In this document: in pieces, positions 35,501 through 44,730 of the stretch
How positions within the stretch are numbered: the stretch's first letter is position 1
Layout: each line of letters begins with the position of its first letter
The notes under the pieces: generated by a model
What the model was told of the DNA's origin: nothing
Seen by the model: the letters and a program-made list of their open reading frames with translations, nothing else
The model's database searches: none
Made by a program: the position numbers and the translations under genes
Assembly: GCA_963768775.1 (NCBI GenBank)
Contig: CAVYIY010000006.1
Span: 558,001-622,000, forward strand
DNA length: 64,000 nucleotides
Direction of reading: 5' to 3'
Source of the DNA: FEN-33 sp963768775
GTDB lineage: Archaea; Thermoplasmatota; Thermoplasmata; Methanomassiliicoccales; UBA472

Positions 35501-38500
35501 ACCGCGTTCCGGCTGGAGAGCCATGGAGCGACCATCGCCGGCTCGATCTCTTGGTCAGTTGGGGATACCGTACTCACTTTCACCCCCAGCAGCGCTCTGC
35601 CCGACGGCAGCCGCTGCAATGTTAGCGTCAGTACCTCCGCGAAAGACGCGGCGCAGAACGCGCTCTCATCGTCATTCAATTCTTACTTCACCACCGTGGC
35701 GGCGCCAGACGCCAGGACGGTGCCGGGCGTGCCCCAGTCCCTCAACGCCGTCGGTGCGGTCGGCCAGATCTCCATTTCGTGGCAGCCGCCGCTCTCGGAC
35801 GGGGGCGCGTCTATCACCGGTTACAACGTATACCGGGCGAATGCCGATGGCAGCAATAGGGTGGCAATCGCCAGCGGCATCAACCAGCTCAGCTACATAG
35901 ACAGCGGGCTTGCGGCCGACACCACCTACCGCTACGACGTGAGCGCGGTGAACCTCAAGGGCGAGGGAGCTTCGACCTCCCCGGTCTCGGCCAAGACCGC
36001 CAGCGTTCCCAGCGCCCCGATCGACCTGCAGGCAACGGCCGCCAATCAGAAAGCGGAGCTTTCCTGGTCAGCTCCAGCGAGCAACGGCGGCTCGGCGATC
36101 CTTAACTATGAGGTGCTGCGCGGCAGTTCGCCCACCAATTGCATAGTCATCGGGACTTCGACTTCAACCAGCTTCGAGGACACCGGGCTTACGAACGGCG
36201 CTTCCTACTACTATCAGGTGAGGGCGGTGAACGCGGTCGGCTCTGGCGCGGCCTGCCCGGCCGTCTCCGTCATACCGGTAGGCTTGCCCTCCGCCCCGAG
36301 GAATCTCATCCTCACCGCCTCGAACGCATCGGTCTCCCTGTCGTGGACCGTGCCGGCGGACAATGGAGCCTCGCCCATCTCCGGCTATCAGGTCTGGAGG
36401 GGAACGAGCCCGACAGACCTGGTATTGGTCGCGACGGTGAGTGCCTGCGCCTACCTGGACAACGGGCTTGCCAATGGCCAGACCTACTATTACAAGGTGT
36501 ATGCGACGAACGGCCAAGGCACCGAGGCCACCGGCGTGGCCGGCAATGCCATTCCGGCCACTGTGCCGGGCGTGCCGCTTAACGTCGCGGCGCAGCCGAG
36601 CGATGCTACCGTGAGCTTGAGCTGGTCCCAGCCCGCTACCGACGGGGGGAGGAGCATCATCGCCTACCAGATATACCGGAGGATTCAGGGAGGATCCTGG
36701 GCCCAGATATCGCAGACCTCCGGCCTGCAGTTCACCGATTCCGGCCTCACCAATGGCCGGACTTACGAATACTACCTGACGGCGACCAACGACATGGGCA
36801 CCGGCCAGTCGACTGCCTCGGTCAGCGCCACCCCGCTTGCCCTGCCGAACGCGCCAGGCTCGCTCAGCGCAACCCCGAGGAGCACGGCCGTGGACCTGAT
36901 CTGGACGGCGCCGGCGAGCGACGGCGGCTCGGCCATAGACCATTACTGCGTCTATCGATCGGAGGTCGGCTCGCAGCCGGCCCTCTTGACCACCGTCACC
37001 GGGCTCAACTACTCCGACGAAGGACTGGTCAACGGACGCCATTACTCTTACTCCGTTTCGGCGGTGACGGCGGCGGGAGAAGGGCCGACCTGCACCGCAG
37101 TGGAAGCCGTGCCGGCGACAATCCCGACAGCTCCAGCCTCGGTCTCCGCCCAAGCGGGCAATGGGGAAGTGCTGCTGACCTGGCAGGAGCCTGTCTCCGA
37201 TGGCGGCGGGCAGATAACCGGATACAACGTCTACCGCTCGATAGCAGGGTCAACATTCCAATTGCTGGTCAGCACCGGTACTGTCCTCCAGTACCGGGAC
37301 CAAGGGCTCAGCAATGAGGTCACCTATGCCTACAAGGTATCGGCGATTAACTGGGTGGGAGAAGGCTACCTCTCTGGCGAAACGGCGGCGACCACCAACG
37401 CCCTGTTCCCCACCTCGCCCGGCGACTTCGCCGTGCAATCCAGCGACGGCGTGGCAGAACTCTCCTGGTCCGCGCCGAACGACACCGGCGGGAGCGCACT
37501 GGTCGGCTACATGATCAACCGCACCATCGCGGGAGGCAAGCCGGTCCAGATCGAGGTCAACGCCAGCACCTTCAGCTACAATGACTCCGGCCTGGCCAAC
37601 GGCGAGACCTATTCCTATTCCATCAGCGCCTTCAATCAGCTCAGGGAGGGATTGCCCTGCACCAGCGTCTCGGTCATGCCGCAGGGGAAGCCTTCCGCAC
37701 CGCTCAACCTGAACGGGTTCGCCGAAGGGGCCAAGGCCCAGCTGGTCTGGTCCGCACCGGCGACCGACAACGGCTCGGCGGTCATCAGCTATGAGGTCCT
37801 CATCGGACCTTCTCCTGATTCATTGTCCCACCTCGTCACCCTGCCCGCCTCCGTAGCTAGCCATCTCACGGAGGCGCTGCAGGCAGGCAGCGATTACTGG
37901 TTCGCGATCGTCGCGATCAACGGGGTGGGACGCAGTCCCCTCTCGAGCACCATCCTGGTCTCGATCCCGGACGTGCCCACGGCGCCCATCGATCCGAAGG
38001 TCGTAGCCTCCGATGGTAAGATAACCGTCTCCTGGACCGTTCCGGAGCAGGACGGCGGCATGCCCATCCTGGCCTACGATGTGCACCGGTCGGTGGATGG
38101 CGGAGCGGATGTCTCCCTGGCCATGGTCCACGCGAGCAATTGCAGCTACGTAGACGTCGACGTGGGCAACGGGCACACCTACAGTTACACCATCCATGCG
38201 TTGAACGCGGTGGGTGAGGGAGCGCTCAGCCCATCGGTCGCGATCACGCTCGCGGGACGGCCCGGACAGCCCCTGGACATCAGCGGGACGACGGGAGAGG
38301 GATCCGCCACCGTGACCTGGTCAGAACCGTCGAACGACGGCGGCTCGCCGATCACCAACTACTCGATCTACATGGGCATCGATGGCGGAGAACCGGTGCT
38401 GATCGGTAACGTCAGTGCCCTGGAGCGCGCCTGGACCCAGGTGGGCCTGGTGCAGAATAAGACCTACCGTTTCTTCGTGACCGCCACCAATTCGATAGGG

Positions 38501-38743
38501 GAGGGTGCGCCGTCCAGTGCCATAGGCCTAACGCCCAAGAAGCCGGCGGCCGCGGACGACCCGAATGTCGAAGTCATCAACGTTCCCGCGAACATGATGG
38601 ACCGGCTCCCGGTCGCCACTCTGTCCTCTGGCATCGTGATCGCACTGGGCCTGACCAGCAGTGGCTTGCTGTGGAGACGGCATAAGACAAGGTTGAAGAA
38701 GTTCTCCGAGGCAGTGGATGCATTGGAATCGCTCATCAAGTGA
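32570..38743 (+). CDS. giant membrane-anchored surface protein with glycosidase-like region, Big_5-type Ig domain and ten FN3 repeats
   Basis: A 2057-residue protein with helices at both ends. Residues 1-140 are cytoplasmic (no signal peptide) and include a coiled stretch DVIENELQQLRRDEIEAAK; a helix at 141-160 follows RRRR. A large beta-rich and TIM-barrel-like region (about 180-930) contains TGVFWDEMNSIDVY and VIANGYTAELHLS, reminiscent of a glycoside hydrolase acid-residue strand, but I cannot name the family. A SbsA/Big_5-type Ig domain follows (about 940-1045), then ten FN3 domains of about 94 residues (1050-1990), a second helix near 2012-2034 and a basic tail. The start is GTG 32570. 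It is probably displayed outside the cell with both ends inside. Confidence 0.82.
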   Translation: MTIALLYPNREETVTPVSCGDKETKASSDLETLQAHGDERAMDVGFGSEQAMNGGTAEAGSDPVSAQVAANTGWDVIENELQQLRRDEIEAAKPLAIRKHTQLCQALARGAGLLRQDRPETAALFRRGIRLLTGEIRRRRASALALAITFFMFTGILAPFTEGASGSNVLSPSSPVDALAASPPGASSDFGLNVASSNLTIQSAGSIVTVFTEEYKLKVDYRTSYVDYTINPYFCTDFIRYRRVNPQYNGQGTYDQNGNELSISMTISRFGRIGSTNTVFFVESCPEFSLNQSFTFYRDYFELNVVYTPGTKDVITTYFIGLYSSSGAPINLLPSGKFCRYVPGFDENTPSSNGIGGWYPSSKFYAPSCDLRNPNGNLGVEWGYNETVAYLFSPVWMKDMGSGGASTFSLKYTSLNSIIPNPALGTSRTFHMFVRPYQYTDGKERGYDVGYAQWVAPKIFSAWGSPHTSVFPLTVMDTGAWSTDFRNWVQSSQVKVATYSTNPSQINWNYKSSQIPYIPNVSPDTPAVTPVAWQVYKAAGTPLVKDDGTVICNPVSGPYTTANTYRWHLIQDDASNSWWWGSTGVFWDEMNSIDVYNNPRNDYQVRNQFVYEGYLSLIKESYASGHWTYVIANGYTAELHLSMAADLSLIEGFAPSSITSTDFTGHTISTMNFVNNIPAQYRPDIDVYQMYSAANPADQSAIYSLLFNSAKYGFDVEMLSYDAYSYQLHNYVMAEAMYKAMGCTRDSDARTTVGTIDTTIGTTLSTAAPVIVMKGGNAATINSDSMLSQYAITNLHSAQSTFNLVVPTDSYYQSGTDMSQSAWMSYTSDGKATFHGQIAAEKTGFVTARSDISVKQLTSGTVSVDQTAHSLTGATIQVSATGGSTEITVKSLTAGKTFNVLVNGAVVSTLTATDGSIKFTRSYGPSDTVVVLEVAGGGDVTPPTISSVSPASGATSISTGSGVAVTFSEAMDKTSTGTAFRLESHGATIAGSISWSVGDTVLTFTPSSALPDGSRCNVSVSTSAKDAAQNALSSSFNSYFTTVAAPDARTVPGVPQSLNAVGAVGQISISWQPPLSDGGASITGYNVYRANADGSNRVAIASGINQLSYIDSGLAADTTYRYDVSAVNLKGEGASTSPVSAKTASVPSAPIDLQATAANQKAELSWSAPASNGGSAILNYEVLRGSSPTNCIVIGTSTSTSFEDTGLTNGASYYYQVRAVNAVGSGAACPAVSVIPVGLPSAPRNLILTASNASVSLSWTVPADNGASPISGYQVWRGTSPTDLVLVATVSACAYLDNGLANGQTYYYKVYATNGQGTEATGVAGNAIPATVPGVPLNVAAQPSDATVSLSWSQPATDGGRSIIAYQIYRRIQGGSWAQISQTSGLQFTDSGLTNGRTYEYYLTATNDMGTGQSTASVSATPLALPNAPGSLSATPRSTAVDLIWTAPASDGGSAIDHYCVYRSEVGSQPALLTTVTGLNYSDEGLVNGRHYSYSVSAVTAAGEGPTCTAVEAVPATIPTAPASVSAQAGNGEVLLTWQEPVSDGGGQITGYNVYRSIAGSTFQLLVSTGTVLQYRDQGLSNEVTYAYKVSAINWVGEGYLSGETAATTNALFPTSPGDFAVQSSDGVAELSWSAPNDTGGSALVGYMINRTIAGGKPVQIEVNASTFSYNDSGLANGETYSYSISAFNQLREGLPCTSVSVMPQGKPSAPLNLNGFAEGAKAQLVWSAPATDNGSAVISYEVLIGPSPDSLSHLVTLPASVASHLTEALQAGSDYWFAIVAINGVGRSPLSSTILVSIPDVPTAPIDPKVVASDGKITVSWTVPEQDGGMPILAYDVHRSVDGGADVSLAMVHASNCSYVDVDVGNGHTYSYTIHALNAVGEGALSPSVAITLAGRPGQPLDISGTTGEGSATVTWSEPSNDGGSPITNYSIYMGIDGGEPVLIGNVSALERAWTQVGLVQNKTYRFFVTATNSIGEGAPSSAIGLTPKKPAAADDPNVEVINVPANMMDRLPVATLSSGIVIALGLTSSGLLWRRHKTRLKKFSEAVDALESLIK
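35720..38540 (+). repeat. ten tandem fibronectin type III repeats inside the giant surface gene
   Basis: Each unit is about 282 bases (94 codons) and opens with a VP/LP/KP-x-AP-x-x-L theme, then a LxWxxPxxDGGxxIxxYxVYR core and a YxYxVSAVNxxGEG end. Ten copies can be counted at protein level. The DNA repeats are diverged, so the array is old rather than freshly amplified. Confidence 0.85.
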
Positions 38744-39665
38744 CGTTGACCCAGAGCCATAGTTGCTTGGCGGGCTGCCCCGGCACATCGAGCTGCAAAT
38801 ATATTGTGTGCTCGCCCGGGGCCAAGATGCTGAACTGGAGCTCCTTGGTCCATACCTGGCCATTGATCAGGGAGATGTTCGTTGAATACGCCGTCCCTTT
38901 ATCCAGTGCGTTGACGCTCTCCAGATCGATCAGTCCCTGGTCGAGCGCGGAGCGGTTGTCTAGCGTTATCGTCAACTGATATTGGACGTCGTGATTCTCC
39001 TTGCATTCGATTAACAGCTCGAGTGCCGTCGCATTGCCGGCGATGATCTCGTTCGGCAGGCTTCCTATGCTGCCATCCGGTCCGTAGATGGCGAAGGTGG
39101 TGAAAGCAGCCTCGCTGCTGGGATGGCCTAGCTGGAAGGCCGCGTTGAAGCCGGAGGCGACGACGAGCAATAGAGCGGCGACGGCTACCAGTTTTTCCGT
39201 ACCAGTGAAGACGCCCGGTTTGATGACCCACACCACGCGGAACGCCCTTTCCTTCGGGACCGCCAACCGTCGGTCGACCGCGACGATCGAGGCCAAAGCG
39301 GTCACCATCAGGACGATCGATGCCACCATGTCCTTACCGATTTCGACCAGGACCACTCCCAGGCTCCCGGTGAGCAGGGAGAGGCTCAACGAGACCACCA
39401 AGAAGCTGAGGACCAGGGAGATCGCCACCCTTTCGAAGACATCCGGGATCCTCTGGTTCGACAGGTGGATTCGACTTGCGGGGAAGAGGGCCGCCTGCAT
39501 CATGTAGCCGGGGACGAAGAAGACGGTGACGAAGGCCAGGGCAGTGAGGAAGTCGGAGACGACGCCGGCCACCGACAGCCCCAAGGTAAGCGCCATGACG
39601 AGCCCGAAGGCCACGATGTCGACCGGCCTGTCCGGCGTGATCAGGGTCAACCTGCGCTCCTTCAC
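38736..39665 (-). CDS. DUF1616-family membrane protein
   Basis: A 309-residue protein with four to five helices in the first 190 residues (IVAFGLVMALTLGLSV; FLTALAFVTVFFVPGYMMQAALFP; VAISLVLSFLVVSLSLSLLTG; SIVLMVTALASIVAV; LVAVAALLLVVASGFNAAF). An external beta-sandwich tail follows (about 195-309, ending KQLWLWVNVT). The FFVPGY motif and tail layout match archaeal DUF1616. GTG 39665 has GGAGGAG six bases upstream. It converges with the giant gene with an eight-base overlap and leads no operon I can see. DUF1616 genes recur near archaeal surface-glycan genes, so a role in glycan assembly is a fair inference. Confidence 0.84.
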   Translation of the reverse strand: MKERRLTLITPDRPVDIVAFGLVMALTLGLSVAGVVSDFLTALAFVTVFFVPGYMMQAALFPASRIHLSNQRIPDVFERVAISLVLSFLVVSLSLSLLTGSLGVVLVEIGKDMVASIVLMVTALASIVAVDRRLAVPKERAFRVVWVIKPGVFTGTEKLVAVAALLLVVASGFNAAFQLGHPSSEAAFTTFAIYGPDGSIGSLPNEIIAGNATALELLIECKENHDVQYQLTITLDNRSALDQGLIDLESVNALDKGTAYSTNISLINGQVWTKELQFSILAPGEHTIYLQLDVPGQPAKQLWLWVNVT

Positions 39666-39711
39666 TGTTCACTCCTCCGCTTTGGACCGATGTCAGACCA
39701 GCAAACGCCGA

Positions 39712-40851
39712 TCATGACCTTACCTTTTCCTGCCCGATTGTGCGATCGACGATCTCGATGAGTCTGGCGTTCATCACGGAGCAGGAGTAGCGCTCCTCGA
39801 CCAGCTTCCTCCCCTCCTTGCCCACGCCCTCTGCCATGTCCGTCCGACGGACCACCGCCTTCACGGTTTCGATGAAGTCTTCCCGATCGACACCTATGAA
39901 GCAGTTCTTGCCCGATTCCAGCTCGGGTATCCCTTCCTTCGCCAGCAGGGAGGCGACCGTCGGCCTTCCGGAGGCCATCATGTCGAGGACCTTGGTCAGT
40001 ATGCCCACGCCCCTCCAGATGGGGGCGATGCAGATGTCCGCCGCAGCCATCAGGCCTGCCAGATCTTCAACGAAGCCGAGCGGCCTAAGGCCCTCGCTCT
40101 GCTGCGTCTGCCCTCCCCTGCCCGCGATGAAGAACACCGCCTCGGGATTGGTCTTGCGCACGGCCGGAGCGAGCACGTTCGCGATGTACTCCGCCGCCTC
40201 ACGGTTCGGGCCGTAGCCGAGCATGGCGAAGAAGAGTATCGCCTTCTCGCCTTCCTTCATGCCGAAGGATGTCCTGATCGCCCCGCGATTCTTGGTCGCC
40301 CCGGGCGGGATGTCCACGCATGTCGGCAGCACTGCGATCCTGGACTCCTCGAAGCCATGCTCCTGGTAGATGGTCCGCTCCTGTTCGGAGACAACCAGGA
40401 GAGTGGATACGCTTTTGAATAGCCAGGATTCCAGGGCCTCGTTCCCCCGGAGGAAGGCACCGCTCTTGCCCTGAACCTTCGCCAATGTCCAGATATTGCC
40501 ATGGTTGTCCCAGATGCAGGGGATCGAGCGTATCCGGGCGGCGATGGCGCCGATTAGTGAGAAGTAGGTCCCCTCGCCGAAGACGATCTGGGCACTGTCC
40601 CGCTTCAGGGTCCGGACGCAGGCCAGGATCGACCAGAGGGTATCCAGGCTGAAGAGGACGTACCGGGCCGGCTTCGGGATCTCCGGATCGTAAACGATGC
40701 GGCTGGCCCGGCTCCGCGGCAGGGTGACCACGTCATACCGCTCGCTCAGCATCTGCAGCAGCCTCGGGCTGCGCTCGCTCGTCTTCGTGCCGCCATCGAA
40801 CCGGGGGATGAAGAGGAGCCGCGCCTTTGCCTTCCCGCCCTCCAAGCTCAA
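39712..40851 (-). CDS. GT4-family glycosyltransferase
   Basis: A glycosyltransferase of about 379 residues. It opens GGKAKARLLFIPRFDGGTKTSERSPRLLQML. The donor domain has IAVLPTCVDIPPGA, LFFAMLGYGPNREAAEYI, LRPLGFVEDLAGLMAAADICIAPIWRGVGILTKVLDMMASGRPTVAS (the E-x7-E glutamates are replaced by IL.K.LDMM) and a C-terminal VEERYSC helix. The TTG start at 40851 shares four bases with the stop of the upstream GT4 gene and has GGAGGA seven bases upstream, so coupling is strong. Reading from 40893 adds 14 residues with less support. Confidence 0.85.
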   Translation of the reverse strand: MSLEGGKAKARLLFIPRFDGGTKTSERSPRLLQMLSERYDVVTLPRSRASRIVYDPEIPKPARYVLFSLDTLWSILACVRTLKRDSAQIVFGEGTYFSLIGAIAARIRSIPCIWDNHGNIWTLAKVQGKSGAFLRGNEALESWLFKSVSTLLVVSEQERTIYQEHGFEESRIAVLPTCVDIPPGATKNRGAIRTSFGMKEGEKAILFFAMLGYGPNREAAEYIANVLAPAVRKTNPEAVFFIAGRGGQTQQSEGLRPLGFVEDLAGLMAAADICIAPIWRGVGILTKVLDMMASGRPTVASLLAKEGIPELESGKNCFIGVDREDFIETVKAVVRRTDMAEGVGKEGRKLVEERYSCSVMNARLIEIVDRTIGQEKVRS

Positions 40852-42062
40852 GCGAGATTCCTCCTGTATATCTCCTCCAAGCGGGCGGCGCACACCCGGA
40901 ACTCGAAGTCCTGCTTGGCAAGCTCTGCGCCCCTAAGGCCGAGCGCTCTCAGCTTCCTTCCGTCCTCTAGGAGCGCGGCGAGGTCCTCCGCCATGCCCTC
41001 GGGTTCGGGCCGGATCATGACCCCGGCGCCGAAGTCCACGATGTCCAGCTTCATCCCTCCAGCGAACGAGGTGGCAAGGGGCAGCCCACAGGATATGCCC
41101 TCAATCGCCACGAACGGGAAGAGGTCGATACGCGAGCAGATCACCTGCGCGTCGGCCACACTGAACAGTCGAGGCATGTTCGAATGGGCTATCGACCGCT
41201 CCAGCATCATCACGTGGTCCTGGAGCTCCAGCCGCCGGATCTGATCGCGGAGACGCGCCCCCTCCGGACCGGTCCCCTGGATCACCAAAAGTACCTCCGG
41301 CACCAGCTTGTGGAGGACCACCATGGCGTCCAGAAGCAGGTCCAGCCCCTTTATGGGGTCGAGGCGGCAAGTCGCCAGTATCACAATCTTGTCGTCGCCG
41401 ATCCCGAGGCTCCTCCTGCACTCCCCCTTCGCCATCGGCCTGAAGCTGTCGGTGTCCACGCCAGAATGGACGACCTTCTCCAGCTTCTCCTCGGGCACCC
41501 CCAGCATCACCAGGTGCTCCCGGGCCGAGAGGGAGCGGGGGATGGCCGCTGACATGCGCGACACCACCGCCTTCCCCAGAGTGCGGTAATAGGCGCTCTG
41601 CAGCATCCCGGGCGGGCCCCGCATCAACTTGTCCAATTCCTGCCAGACCAGGAGGGGCGTCCCGCATTTCCGGGTATTCAGCCAGCTCAACAATGTGCCG
41701 GCCTGGTTCAATTCCCCGGTCTGGACCACGTCGTACTTGCCGACGCGGAGCGAGCGCACCAGCGCCGGCGTGAACGGGAGCATCGCCGGGGGGAACGCAT
41801 GGACCATCCTGGTGGGGAGGTATTCCAGCACCGGATTGCCGACCCGGTACGCCTCAAGGCGGGGCCGGTACGAGTCCGCGACGAAGACCCTCACCTGGTG
41901 CCCGCGCTCGGCAAGACGGCTCGAGACATGGGCGATATTCAGGTCGCCGTCCGAATCGCCCCCGAGGCGGGACTGCCCCACCATGGAGAACGGCGAGGAG
42001 AAGACGGACATGCTCCTGGTGATCAGGTTCACGATGCCTATCTTCAGGGAGCCCTCGTCCAT
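40848..42062 (-). CDS. GT4-family glycosyltransferase
   Basis: A GT-B retaining enzyme of 404 residues. The N-terminal loop is SMVGQSRLGGDSDGDLNIAHVSSRLAERGHQVRVFVADSY. The C-terminal domain has KVVHSGVDTDSFRP, ILATCRLDPIKGLDLLLDAM, VIQGTGPEGARLRDQI, and ADAQVICSRIDLFPFVAIEGISCGLPLATSFAGG with a recognisable FPFVAIEG donor motif. ATG 42062 has AGGTGAT seven bases upstream and overlaps the end of the GT-C-like gene by 19 bases. The three genes GT-C, GT4, GT4 are thus one operon. Confidence 0.88.
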   Translation of the reverse strand: MDEGSLKIGIVNLITRSMSVFSSPFSMVGQSRLGGDSDGDLNIAHVSSRLAERGHQVRVFVADSYRPRLEAYRVGNPVLEYLPTRMVHAFPPAMLPFTPALVRSLRVGKYDVVQTGELNQAGTLLSWLNTRKCGTPLLVWQELDKLMRGPPGMLQSAYYRTLGKAVVSRMSAAIPRSLSAREHLVMLGVPEEKLEKVVHSGVDTDSFRPMAKGECRRSLGIGDDKIVILATCRLDPIKGLDLLLDAMVVLHKLVPEVLLVIQGTGPEGARLRDQIRRLELQDHVMMLERSIAHSNMPRLFSVADAQVICSRIDLFPFVAIEGISCGLPLATSFAGGMKLDIVDFGAGVMIRPEPEGMAEDLAALLEDGRKLRALGLRGAELAKQDFEFRVCAARLEEIYRRNLA

Positions 42063-43711
42063 CCGTAGATCACCTGGTAGTTGCCGTTATCATAGACCTG
42101 ACTGTTGTTGTCCGCTTGCTCATGATAGAAATCGTAAGTGACGTTACCGTATTGCAAACTCCAGAGGCTCGAGGAAACATCGAAGACGGCCACAACGTGC
42201 ATTCCGTCGCGAGAGAGGTGGCCCAGCGTCTGATTATAGTAGACGTAGTTGGAGACCTGGTCGAATTCCTTTATCCCTCCGCTCCAGACTGGCATGACTA
42301 GATGACCCCCGATGACCGTGGTGGAGGAGGGCAGCCGATCGGCGACGAAGTGGGAGGCGTCGACGGTCTCCTGGCTTACCACGTTCAATCCCTCCTGGTA
42401 GTAGACCGTGGACCAGCAGGCCCCGGCAGCGAGGACCGCGATCGCGATCGCCGCCAGCTGGACCGGCTTAATGGACCGCACGTACTTGAAGCCGAAGATG
42501 AGGATCACCGACGAGCTCAGGATGAGGAACATTATGCCGCGGTCGTAGAGCTGGGAATTGAGGAGCAGGATGTCGAACACGATGAAGACGAAGGGGAAGA
42601 TGAATAGCATGATGCATGCGGCGGGAACACTCTCGTTGCGGAACCGCTTTCTCAGGCCCAGGAACAAGGCGATCATGGCCAACAGGGTGAATACTCCAAC
42701 CGTACCAAGCCTTATATACGGAGCATACAGCCAAAGGTTCCCTCCCGTTCTCTGGCCGACCGCCACCGACACGGTCTCGGTGACCTTGAGCAGATAATCG
42801 ATGCGGCTGACCACGTCGTTCACCAGGAATTTGGAGTAGGTGCCAGCCACCGTCAGGAGCCAAGCCACCCAAACCACGACCATGCTGCCTACCATCCAGT
42901 TCCTGCGTTCGTTGATATCCGGCGTCGGTCGCCAGATCCCTCTGATCCTGATGAATATCTCGCGCGACACCAGGCCCCCCATTACCAGGATGGTGGTCGT
43001 GGGATGGGAGATCACCAAGAAGGCGAAGCTGGCCACCGCTAGCACCTGCCATTTCCTGCCGCTCTTTTCCAGGAAGACGAATATGAACAGGCCTACCGCC
43101 AGCCCTATCGATTGGGGCGAGAAGGTGATCTGAACCCAGACATCGGCCATCATCGCCAGCACGAAGGCCAGACGATGGTCCAGCCCGGGGATGTAGGTCC
43201 GGGTGAAGAGATAGATCGAAAGCAGCGTCAGCGCGCTCGAGAAGAGCGAGTAGAAACGGAGGAAGCTGAACGCGTCGGGCTGCGCCAGTATGCTGAAGGC
43301 CGCGGTCAGCATGAAGACTCCAGGATAGTTGTTCTCGTAGGTGAAGGAGAATTGAGGGTCGAGGTGCCCGATGCGGATGATGTTCTGCGACGAGTAGTAG
43401 TGAAGATAGACGTCCCAGCCCGAGGCGTAGGTCTCGAAGAATGCAGGTGCCCCCCAGATCGCCAGGTACAGGAACATCGCCTGAACGAAGAACACTGGGT
43501 GACTGGGCGCCTTCATCCCGAGGAAGAGGGCAAACGCCATCGTCCCGATCCCCAGCCAATACAAGGGCGGGAGCATCTGGAGGAGGCCGAACTGGTTCGA
43601 GACCGGGACGCTCTCGATGCGCGAGCCGATGGAGGACGAGACTACGATCAAGAATCCGGCGAGTGACAACAGCAACAGGAAGGCTGGCCGCACCGGCGGC
43701 AACGAGGGCAA
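42044..43711 (-). CDS. GT-C-like polytopic membrane glycosyltransferase
   Basis: A 555-residue protein with 11 to 13 helices and a C-terminal external domain of about 110 residues. The first external loop carries an Asp in SGWDVYLHYYSSQNI (D100), then SFTYENNYPGVFMLTAAF, features seen in GT-C enzymes that use lipid-phosphate sugars (for example ArnT, PMT and AglB relatives). The small C-terminal domain (DASHFVADRLPSST...SNYVYYNQTLGHLSRDG) looks beta-rich. TTG 43711 is the start; AAAGATAGG precedes it. It leads the GT4-GT4 operon and probably transfers a sugar at the outer membrane face. The substrate is unknown. Confidence 0.72.
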   Translation of the reverse strand: MPSLPPVRPAFLLLLSLAGFLIVVSSSIGSRIESVPVSNQFGLLQMLPPLYWLGIGTMAFALFLGMKAPSHPVFFVQAMFLYLAIWGAPAFFETYASGWDVYLHYYSSQNIIRIGHLDPQFSFTYENNYPGVFMLTAAFSILAQPDAFSFLRFYSLFSSALTLLSIYLFTRTYIPGLDHRLAFVLAMMADVWVQITFSPQSIGLAVGLFIFVFLEKSGRKWQVLAVASFAFLVISHPTTTILVMGGLVSREIFIRIRGIWRPTPDINERRNWMVGSMVVVWVAWLLTVAGTYSKFLVNDVVSRIDYLLKVTETVSVAVGQRTGGNLWLYAPYIRLGTVGVFTLLAMIALFLGLRKRFRNESVPAACIMLFIFPFVFIVFDILLLNSQLYDRGIMFLILSSSVILIFGFKYVRSIKPVQLAAIAIAVLAAGACWSTVYYQEGLNVVSQETVDASHFVADRLPSSTTVIGGHLVMPVWSGGIKEFDQVSNYVYYNQTLGHLSRDGMHVVAVFDVSSSLWSLQYGNVTYDFYHEQADNNSQVYDNGNYQVIYGWTRAP

Positions 43712-43844
43712 CCTATCTTTCAGCGTCTATTCTCCCCCTCTCCTGTTTAATGCAATCATTATGCGATGATTACATATCAAAGCTTTCGAAGCCTGCGAAG
43801 CATGATGGGTGGAATAAAGTAGAGGGGCGTCGTTCATCCTCGAT

Positions 43845-44516
43845 GTGTGGTTGCCTGGGCATCTCGCTTTGGCCTTCCTTATCGCCATCCCGCTGTTGGC
43901 ATGGACGCAACGGACAAATGAAATCCGCACACCGATCGTTCTCGTGATATTCTTCGCAGCCTTTCCAGACTTCTTCCACATCGGTGAGTTCCGAGCGGTA
44001 AGCCACAGCTTGATCGGTTTGGCAGGGTTGATGCTGATTTCATTGCTGATCTTATCTGCTTTCGTCAAACTAAATCGGATAGCAGTATTCGCATCATTGC
44101 TGGGGGCCTCGTCACACCTGATCGGGGACGCGTACATCGGCCACATTTATCCTCTGTTCCCTTTCTCCAACTCCTTGCTGATGCGGAACGAGTTCAATAC
44201 CTTTTTCGACTTGAACATAGAGTTGGCATTGAGCCTGCTGGCAATTCTTGCGATACCCCTGATCATCCTGTGGGACAGAAGGTGGGGGTGGGGCGGCCGC
44301 ATGAGAAAGGAGAAATGCTTCTTGCTCCTCATGGCTCTCCTCGTCATCTTGTTAGGATTGGCGGAGATGGTCCTGTTCGCGCAGATGGACCTGGGCCGCC
44401 GCAATCTTCCATCCGCCGCTCTGATGATGCCTCTATTCGCCGCCCCGCTCCTTCTCCTGCTTGCTTGGGTCGACCTCAGGCACTTCGCCAGATTGCGAAA
44501 AACAAGCAGAACTTAG
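43845..44516 (+). CDS. YdjM/DUF457-type membrane-bound metal-dependent hydrolase-like protein
   Basis: A 223-residue protein with about five helices. Early PGHLALAFL, FPDFFHI, SHSLIG and SHLIGDAYIGHI supply the His/Asp set (H6, D42, H45-type, H54-type, H93-type) seen in the YdjM/DUF457 family, which is related to PhoPQ-regulated membrane hydrolases. These families are thought to hydrolyse membrane substrates, but reactions are poorly known. The GTG start at 43845 follows an in-frame open region; GAGGGG at about 43822 is far upstream. It diverges from the GT-C operon. Confidence 0.72.
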   Translation: MWLPGHLALAFLIAIPLLAWTQRTNEIRTPIVLVIFFAAFPDFFHIGEFRAVSHSLIGLAGLMLISLLILSAFVKLNRIAVFASLLGASSHLIGDAYIGHIYPLFPFSNSLLMRNEFNTFFDLNIELALSLLAILAIPLIILWDRRWGWGGRMRKEKCFLLLMALLVILLGLAEMVLFAQMDLGRRNLPSAALMMPLFAAPLLLLLAWVDLRHFARLRKTSRT

Positions 44517-44730
44517 GCCACGAAATCCGTTTCTCCGTTTGATAATTCAGAGTCCTGGAGGGACTACATTCCATGCAAACATAGATATATGGCCTACCAC
44601 AAATGGGTTCCTAACTCAGACTGCAGTGCCCCATCGATAATGAAATACGATGCAACGGGGGAGAACGCGTCATGGGGCACTCAAGGGGAAAGCACGATGC
44701 CAGGACGAAGGCGCCAAGGGAGGCCCAGCT

